Source of the DNA: Lantana camara
Lineage: Eukaryota; Streptophyta; Magnoliopsida; Lamiales; Verbenaceae
Assembly (NCBI GenBank): GCA_037501455.1
Contig: CM074864.1
Location: 20,764,001-20,828,000, forward strand
Direction of reading: 5' to 3'
DNA length: 64,000 bases
Under the pieces are notes generated by a model, which saw only the letters and a program-made list of their open reading frames with translations, ran no database searches and was not told the origin of the DNA. How positions within the stretch are numbered: position 1 is the first letter of the stretch; each line of letters opens with the position of its first letter. The translations under genes were made by a program, and so were the position numbers. Below, one piece after another: positions 56,602 through 64,000 of this stretch.

Positions 56602-59030
56602 TGTGACGCCCCGTATTCTCGAAGGGCGTCCTGACGACATTAACAAGTAAGTCTCTACACTTGTGTGTGTGTTTAATTTAAGAGTTCTTGAATTATGTGA
56701 TTTAATGTAAATCCAATTTAACATGTGATCATTCGGATTATTCCAAAAATTAATGGTTAAGTTGATTTTAAATCCATCATGTTACTTAACTTGTTTAATT
56801 TCGGTTTACTTGAATTCCTTGAGATTAATTATCAATCATATGTTTACGAAGTGTCGTTAAATTGTACAAAAGGTTTCTAAAATTAAATTGAATTAAACTC
56901 TAATTGGTAAATCTCTATTTCATTTTAATTTATAAAATTAATTCGGAGCTTGAATGTTTATTCGTAACTTTACCAATTTTATTTACGATTATTTGTACGC
57001 GCTATTACTCTTTGCTACTCGATAAGGATACCCGGTTGTGTATAGCTTGTGCACAAGACACATTTCTCTCAATCTCCTTTTTCTCTCTCTCTCTCTCTCT
57101 CCTCTCCCACTCTCTCTCCCGAGGTCACTATGCGCGGCTTCGGTTACGAGCCCATAACTCGATCGTTTCTCGATGAAATTCAACAAACGAATAGTCCATT
57201 TCGATTATCTCGGCGAGACGTATGCAAGAGTACCAATTTCACGGCCTAACAATGAACGGTGGGGGAGTTATCTCCGGATTTCAGTAGCAGCGGCGGAGGT
57301 GTCAGACCACCGCCACTTTGCCGGCCTTTCGCAGCGGTTTCTGGCCACCTCCTTGATGTACGCGCCCCATGCCCAGTAAGAGGACATCCCGGTGCATCGT
57401 TTGACGTAGTCGGCACGGCCATCCGGGCCACGACAGCGCCGCACGCTCCGCCTGAAGCTCTCGGCGGCGGCGCTCATCACTGTAGCGGAGCGATTCGGTC
57501 GCCTCCGGCGGTCTTTTTCAGCGACCCTCTTTGGTTTCCAAGGTTTTTCGACCCCCTGAGTTCATTTTCGGCATCAATTTCACCAGATTTTTGCTGTAGG
57601 TGGTGGTTCCGGCAACGTGTGAGGCGGTAGAATATTCGGCGGCCAACGGGGGCCTTTTCCGGCCATCTTTTGGTCTTGGGCTCTTCACGAAAGTTGTTCG
57701 GAACGACGAGAACTAGTGGCCATTGATCACGCGACTCCAGATTTGGCGGTGGATCATGGCGGCACAGTGGTGGTGCAACGGCGGCGCTAGCTCCGAGGAT
57801 TTTTCCGGCGAGCTACCTTAGGGCTTTCGAAGAGCTCGTCACGGGTAAGACAATGCCTTTTATGGATCGCATTTTCGTTCACCGGTTTGGAAGGAATTTG
57901 AGTTTGAAGATTTTAGGGTTTTCGTGTTCTTAGATCTAAAATTGGAGGAGATTGACTTGGAATTTCCATAAATTGATCGAGGATTCGGAAAGGGCACGAA
58001 GACTTCATTCAGGACTGATTTTTCGGGATTTTTCCGACGACTTTCGGCGGTGGCCCGGTGGTGGCCCGTCGACTTTCCGGCGGCTCCGGTGGCGGCACTC
58101 CGGCGACTTTCGGATAGAATGTCGGTCTCGATGCAGTGAGTCCAACGCCGCTTTCCGTTCGTTAATCGGACACTCGATCTATTTATTACGAATTATTTTG
58201 CGTAATTGTGATTATTTGAATTAATTGTTTTAAGTGCAAATAAATTGGTTATTGTTGGTTTGTTGATCGAGATGTATTTCAATCGTATACAAAAACATGT
58301 ATTGAATGGATTTTGATATGCATGAATGTTTCGATTTACAATTTGAATCCCGAATGTGATGAATTTACGCTATTTGTTAGGTACGAAGGGGTGTTAGTGT
58401 AATATCTAGAAACTAATCTCTTATGTGACTAAATGAACTTGAATGATATTTTAGAAGAACGAACATGTTGTGATTTCTCTATATGAATTTGAGACGTTTT
58501 CAATTATAAGATTGTTGTAAATTGTGTTTAAAATATAAAATCGAGATACATGAAGGATGCTTGAACAACTTGAGACTTGATGCATGATAGGAGTTAGAAT
58601 TGTAATATTTTGATTTACTCTCACTACTCGAAGATGATATATTAGGAATTATGGTGAATTGATAAATGTCATGCTTGTAAGTGATTAATTCCTAGTTGAA
58701 TAATGGTATAAACACTTTAAATGAACAATTATGCTGAGTAATCAGCTAAGGGGATGTATGTGTAATAATTCTAAACTTTTATAAATGACTTAGGGGATGT
58801 AAGTATAATATTTATGAAACTATGAATGTGACTTGAGCTTGTGTACCAAACATGTTGTGAAGTTGTAAAGTATGATCTTAAGTGAATTAAATGCACTCTT
58901 TATTTGTATCAAGCATGCCCTCGACCTACAACAACTTTGTATGTTTATATGATTAAGTTGCTCTTACTTATGCACTTTATAACCCGACATGAACTTGATG
59001 CTTAATTCTAATATTATAATTGAACACTTT
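56602..59030 (+). repeat. Element F 3' LTR, first fragment
   Basis: It matches 41627-44012. It has the same CT-rich tract (57083-57118) and GC-rich region, and extra sequence near 58040-58080 absent from the 5' copy. The 123-codon frame at 57259-57630 is closed by changes in the 5' copy and looks incidental. Confidence 0.95.
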
Positions 59031-60967
59031 TGGTAGGAATAGTGCCCTAGAAAGCCGATTGTATATCCTCTTTGTGCTTTTCCTTATTGTAATCACAGAC
59101 AATCTTTGAATGAAATAACGAATTGAGGCAACACTTCTTTATATGCTCTTGTTTGATATGCGTTTACTTTAGCTGTGCATGTATGAGAACTCCCCTAATC
59201 CTGATGACTTTAGGACTCTACCATTTAGGTGAAATGGTTCATGAAATGAGCCCTATATCACATAAGTCATGATTAGTAAAATACTCCAAGCCGATGAGTC
59301 CTACCGACAGTGGGAGTGTCAACCTGACTCCTCTAAGGCTTGCTTGTGGGATCACGCCCTTAAGAAGGACCACCTTGTTTCATGAAGGTGCAAAGTGTAT
59401 AGTTGATACGTGCATGATACATGAGGGTGCTTACTTCAATAAGTAAGTTCACTGAGGTGCCCCATGTGAGAACATTCCTAAATGGGAAAGGAAGTTTCTA
59501 TTTCAGGAAATAGAAACTTCCAAATTAGGAAATATCTCACGAGTCATTGATGTGATTAATTGATCCTTAGACTTTAGGTTCCTTGTCACTTTATGAGTTA
59601 ACTTTGTAGTCTTAGGTATAAGCTTTAAAGGGTGTCGCCTTAGACAACTGATTCAAGGCTTATGCTGGGGCTGCACAAGTGATTCATGAAAGTGAATGAG
59701 AATCAAGAAAGGACCTACACTTGCATTTGCAAGGTGATCTCTTATTGTGTAAGTCATTCATATGCCATATGGAGTCCTTGGCCAAGGCAGTAGATCAAGA
59801 CATCAAGAAAAGGGTTTCTTGGATTGAGATCAAATGGATATGAAATGCACTTAGCTTTAAGACCGGATTATTAGGGTTCTGATTATTCCCTTACCCCAGA
59901 TCTCGGTTGAGAGATAGTAAGTAGGAGGATTGTATCTCACATGAATCAATGACTTAAAGGTTCTGTCGAATCTGAACATTCCAATTCAGCTAGGAGTTAA
60001 ACACCTGTTGCTAGACTATAGTTTAATCAGTGGACTGATTAATTAATTAATTAGTGAATTAATTAATTAGGGTCACTGCTAATTGAATTGAGAACCTAGA
60101 GGGTCACACACAACAACTTGGTTACATGAGTTGAGGCTTTAAAATGATTAAACGAGTTAATCGGGCCAAGAGGCTCCACACGTGTGGGTCACATGAGTGA
60201 CACGTATCCTTGTGACACGTGTCCCACACTTGTAAATATATATATTGTATATATATATATATATTAAATAATTAAATGTGTTAATTATTTAATAGACTTT
60301 GGTTTAATTTTGAATTAAAAAGAAAGTCTAATTTTGGAGAAAATAATCTAGTTAATTAATTATGAATTAATTAATTAGATAAAATAAGTTATTTATTTTA
60401 AATAAATAAAGTATAAAATTATCCAAAAATAGTTTGGATAATTTTAGCTCTCTTGAAAGTTGATTTGAATTTGAATTCAAAGTCAAAGTCAAAATTACTT
60501 GATGATCAAGTAATAGGAGAGAGAGACCAAAACCCTAGCCCATAAGGACTAGGATTTTCGGCCACTCCCTTAATATAAATAGGGGAGCTCGAGCTCCCCT
60601 TAGAGCTAATTGGCAATTCTTTTGGTTCATGTGTTGAACACCATCCTTTCTCCAAGATAAAAGAAACCCTAGGTTAAGCCTAAACACTAACTAGAGAACT
60701 AGCATCCTTACTAGTTAGATTGTTGTCAAGTTGGTGGACTATCTCTAGAGAGCTTCAAGTTAGAAGTTTGAAGATTCGAGCTTTACCAAGGAGAGGGGAT
60801 CAAGCCGCGAGAAGAGCGTTCTTGGGTGGCTTGAAACGCTTCAAGAAAGAATAAAAGAAAAGTAAGTTTCTTATCTCTACGAATTTGGTTACACGATTGC
60901 GAGTCCTAGATCCTTTTGTTGGGAAAATTTTTAAATTCCGCTTCTTTCTGATTCGTGTTTTCCAACA
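59031..60967 (+). mobile_element. Solo LTR of the E (copia-type) family (1937 bp)
   Basis: It runs from TGGTAGGAATAG to TTTTCCAACA and is a full-length match to the E LTR, with the second base of the TGTTAGG start changed context. No interior follows. The five bases on the left, ACTTT (59026-59030), and on the right, CCTGT (60968-60972), occupy exactly the place of one CCTGT in the 5' copy of the F LTR, so they are a TSD with two changes on the left. Confidence 0.9.
60581..60600 (+). promoter_or_regulatory. Core-promoter palindrome in solo LTR
   Basis: AGGGGAGCTCGAGCTCCCCT follows TATAAAT (60574-60580), as in the E 5' LTR at 38443-38469. The TATA sequence differs between copies but the palindrome is unchanged. 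Confidence 0.7.
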
Positions 60968-62868
60968 CCTGTAACATTGGATGATTTAATATGCATTTTG
61001 TGAATACATTGACTTCCTAAATTGATCTTGCATCTTTGGATATAGAATTGCATGATGGTTGCTTGTAAATATGACCTTGTTGAGCATTGATATGCCTTGA
61101 ATGACCACGACACCTCATCCAAGCACAACATGAACACTTATGCATAACCACGATCATGTTGAGCAACACCGTGCGTCTTGTTTGGTTCATATAGAGTCTA
61201 AGTCTGGGCTTCTATATGTCTTGTCACAGAGTTTGGTGGTGTCGGTGGGCCCGAGGTTTAGAGTGTTTGGCCCTTCACACTCTCAGACTCTACTTTCACA
61301 AGGTGAGGTTCAGGATTTTGTATAGTTATGCGACCTATGGCCTTTACATGTTGATTTCTACCCTTGCATGCGAGTATACCATACTATAAATACGTATGTG
61401 CCGGATATGATATATTTATGACCTTGCGTGCATTCTGTGTGGATGGGTGCTTACGGGATTAAATTCCATCGCGTGGGTTCTGCGTGGATGGGTGCTTACG
61501 GGCTTAAATTCCATCGCGTGGGTTCTGCGTGGGTGGGTGTCTACGGGCTTAAATTCCATCGCGTAGGAATATATATAAAAACAAGTTTTTGAAGCATATG
61601 TAAGCTATTTTGGAAAAGCAGTTATGTTTTAATTATGTAGCGAGATTGCCATGAAAGATTGGCGTTTGTGATCCGTTGTGATCTGTTCTGTTGTGATCCG
61701 TTGTGATCTGTGTGTGGATCTGATCCTGGTGAGCTGCGGGTAATGGATCCCCCGGAACGGTTAGGGTCGTCGGGGTAATTCATTTATTTCGTAGTTCCAT
61801 TTGATATATCTTCACGCGACCCGTGCTGTAGGGAAGGTGTGGTATCTTGAGCCTTCGACTAAGGCCGGGGAGGACTCTTGTGGGTTCGTTACCCCTTGAG
61901 GGTGAGTCTATTTTTAGACGGTTTACTATAGATGGTTAGGGCCAACGTGTAGCTCTTCCATCATTGGAGTAGAGGTTGGATTGATTTTGATTTACGTTAT
62001 GAGGAGTTGAGGTTGGAAACTCGTACTCGCCGAGCAGTTGATTATGTTATGTTATGGAATTATGAACCGGGATAGAGTCTTTCTGAAAAATGGTTTCTAA
62101 ACTTATATCTATATTCATTTGGGTTATTCTGAAATGTTTTGGTATGCAACACATACCCTCGGTTCATGAGTCCATCCTTTTATTCTGTGTTGTGCTCTTT
62201 ATATATATATATTGTGGGTGTGCGTTAGCCCCCTCACTCAGTCAGTTGACTGACACCTCATTTTATCTTTTAGTTTGCAGGATTCTTTTGGCTTGAGCTA
62301 GGCGGAAGTGAGTCTTCGGAGTCACACTTGTCAGTCTAGTAGGTGTTAGGATGCATTTGTCGCATACTTTACTTATATTATGTATTTATGTTTCACACTT
62401 GCAGATTATGTTTATGTTCTACTTAGACCTAAACCCATGTGGGGTTAGTAAGCTAGTGTTTGGATGTTATTAGATATTGATGATACTTATGTTGTTTATT
62501 ATGTTGGATTATGAATTGATATTCGGGACTAGGTATCTATGCTAGTTGAACCCGTCACCTGTTATGTATGTTAAACATTCGGGATTAGGTATTTATACTA
62601 GTTGAACCCGTCACCTACTTTGCATGTTTTGTTTTAAATGCTTCCGCTATCTATTGTTATTGGTTTTAATTGCTTCCGCACTCTGAGTTTGTCAAGTTAG
62701 ATCCGCCTAGCCTAGTGTGTGAGTTGGTCTCCCGTTCGCTATGATTCGGATTCGGGCATGGACCTTCTATTTCATGACCGGGTCGGGGTCCTAGTGCAGG
62801 GGATGGGGCATCCTCCGTTTAGGGTGTTACATCCTTAAGATGTGGCATCCTCCGTTTGGGGTGTTACA
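60968..62868 (+). repeat. Element F 3' LTR, second fragment
   Basis: It matches 44004-44310 joined to 52767-54363. Exon 2 is 61230-61302 and intron 2 is 61303-62280 by prediction. The 45-bp repeats are at 61426-61560 and the duplicated terminus at 62802-62868. Confidence 0.95.
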
Positions 62869-64000
62869 TGCAAAGTGTATACTTGATACGTGCGTGATAC
62901 ATGAGGGTGCTTACTTCCATAAGTAAGTTCACTGAGGTGCCCCGTGTAAGAAGATTCCTAAATGGGAAAGGAAGTTTCTATTTCAGGAAATGGAAACTTC
63001 CAGATTAGGAAATATCCCCCGATCCATTGATGTCATTAATTGATCCTTAGACTTGAGGTTCCATGTCACTTTGCGAGTTAACTTTGTAGTCTTAGGTATA
63101 AGCTTTAAAGGGTGTCTCCTCAGACAACTGATTCAAGGCTTATGCTGGGGTTGCACAAGTGATTCATGAAAGTGAATGAGAATCAAGAAAGGACCTACAC
63201 TTGCATTTGCAAGGTGATCTCTTATTGTGTAAGTCATTTATATGCCATATGGAGTCCTTGGCCAAGGCAGTAGATCAAGACATCAAGAAAAGGGTTTCTT
63301 GGATTGAAATCAAATGGATATGAAATGCGCTTAGCTTTAAGACCAGATTATTAGAGTTCTGATTATTCCCTTACCTTAGATCTGGGTTGAGAGATAGTAA
63401 GTAGCAGGATTGTATCTCACATGAATCAATGACTTAAAGGTTCTATCGAATCGAGACATTCCAATTCAGCTAGGGGTTAAACACATGTTGCTAGACTATG
63501 GTCGTTTAATTTGTGTACTGATTAATTAATTAGTGAATTAATTAATTAGGGTCACTGCTAATTGAATTGATAACCTAGAGGGTCACAAACAACAACTTGG
63601 TTACAAGAGTTAAGGCTTTAAAATCATTAAACGAGTTGATCATACCAAGAGGGTTCCACACGTGTGAAACACATGTGTGGGTCATGTGATTGACACGTGT
63701 CATACATGGACAAGTGTACACCACACGTGTATAATTATTTGTGTATTAAATAATTAATGTGTTAATTATTTAATAGACTTTGGTTTAATTTTGAATTAAA
63801 AAGAAAGTCTTATTTTAGAGAAAAATAATCTATTTAACTAATTACGAATTAATTAATTAGATAAAAGAAGTTATTTATTTATTAATAAATAAAGTATAAA
63901 GTTATCCAAAAGGGGTTTGGATATTTTAGCTCTCTTAAAAGTTGATTTGAATTAGAATTCAAAGTCAAAGTTTAAAATTACTTGATGATCAAGTAATAAG
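62869..64000 (+). repeat. Element E 3' LTR, second fragment, cut by window end
   Basis: It begins with the duplicated TGCAA and continues the E LTR to the window end, corresponding to about 37253-38386 of the 5' LTR. The CACGTG-rich segment (63655-63730) differs from the other two copies. Confidence 0.9.

Larger units (their letters stand above)
41627..62868 (+). mobile_element. Element F: pol-less LTR retrotransposon hosting G and a solo LTR
   Basis: The TSD TGCAA is exact (41622-41626, 62869-62873). The element starts TGTGACGCCCCG and ends GTGTTACA. With G and the solo LTR removed, it is about 10.8 kb with LTRs of about 4.3 kb. PBS at 54372 and purine tract at 56585 show plus orientation. 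The 2.2-kb interior has no intact ORF. Confidence 0.95.
36894..64000 (+). mobile_element. Element E: Ty1/copia-type element, internally deleted, right end outside window
   Basis: A 1941-bp LTR (TGTTAGGAATAG to TTTTCCAACA) is followed by a PBS, a long leader, the first 66 codons of a copia-type Gag, and then directly by the 3' LTR from its sixth base. Element F splits the 3' LTR at the TSD TGCAA (41622-41626 and 62869-62873). About 450 bp of the 3' LTR should lie beyond 64000. The 5-bp target to the left would be TTGTT (36889-36893); its partner is not visible. Confidence 0.85.

Noticed and set aside
57259..57630. 123-codon Pro/Ala-rich frame in the F 3' LTR
   Set aside because: The matching part of the 5' LTR (42300-42640) does not keep the frame; it reflects local GC content.

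Overview
The window is plant nuclear DNA, probably from a eudicot. It is AT-rich and contains no intact host gene. Almost every base belongs to nested LTR retrotransposons. Their primer-binding sites match plant initiator-methionine tRNA, and they include Ty3/gypsy-type and Ty1/copia-type gag fragments. Boundaries were set by comparing LTR copies by eye and by exact 5-bp target-site duplications (TSDs), so most element ends are good to the base.

Layout. The oldest layer is a decayed element whose protein resembles the 'putative gypsy type transposon' family. It survives in pieces at 1-478, 6757-7024, 25789-28800 and 36290-36893. Inserted into it are element A (479-6756, minus strand, gag-only), element B (7025-25788, plus) and element D (28801-36289, minus). 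Copia-type element E (36894 to beyond the window end) abuts its last piece. Element C (7225-16578) sits in the 5' LTR of B, and a solo LTR, H (24568-25416), sits in the 3' LTR of B. Element F (41627-62868) sits in the 3' LTR of E. Element G (44311-52761) sits in the 5' LTR of F, and a solo LTR of the E family (59031-60967) sits in the 3' LTR of F. The deepest chain is three levels, E > F > G.

A to D, F and G keep LTRs, PBS and polypurine tract but have lost pol. Only A still has a recognisable gag. They look non-autonomous and would need proteins supplied in trans. D and G are one family; the others are related by LTR plan but differ in sequence.

The most unusual signal is structural. (1) LTRs of A, C, D, F and G share what looks like a spliced-gene layout: a pyrimidine-rich first exon, a GT-AG intron 1, a 67-75 nt exon 2, and a GT-AG intron 2 ending just before a conserved GCTAGGCGG-type motif. 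(2) In A, C, D and G intron 1 carries short hairpins whose sequence is family-specific. (3) Six elements carry a second array of GAGAGACGGGGTTCTCTC-type hairpins just upstream of the polypurine tract, with stem changes that compensate each other. (4) Two further stems, one in intron 2 and one near the LTR 3' end, also co-vary between families. Together these suggest conserved structured RNA. One testable idea is that the hairpins mark unspliced genomic RNA for packaging. Function is inference; the repeats, splice-like motifs and compensatory changes are visible in the sequence.
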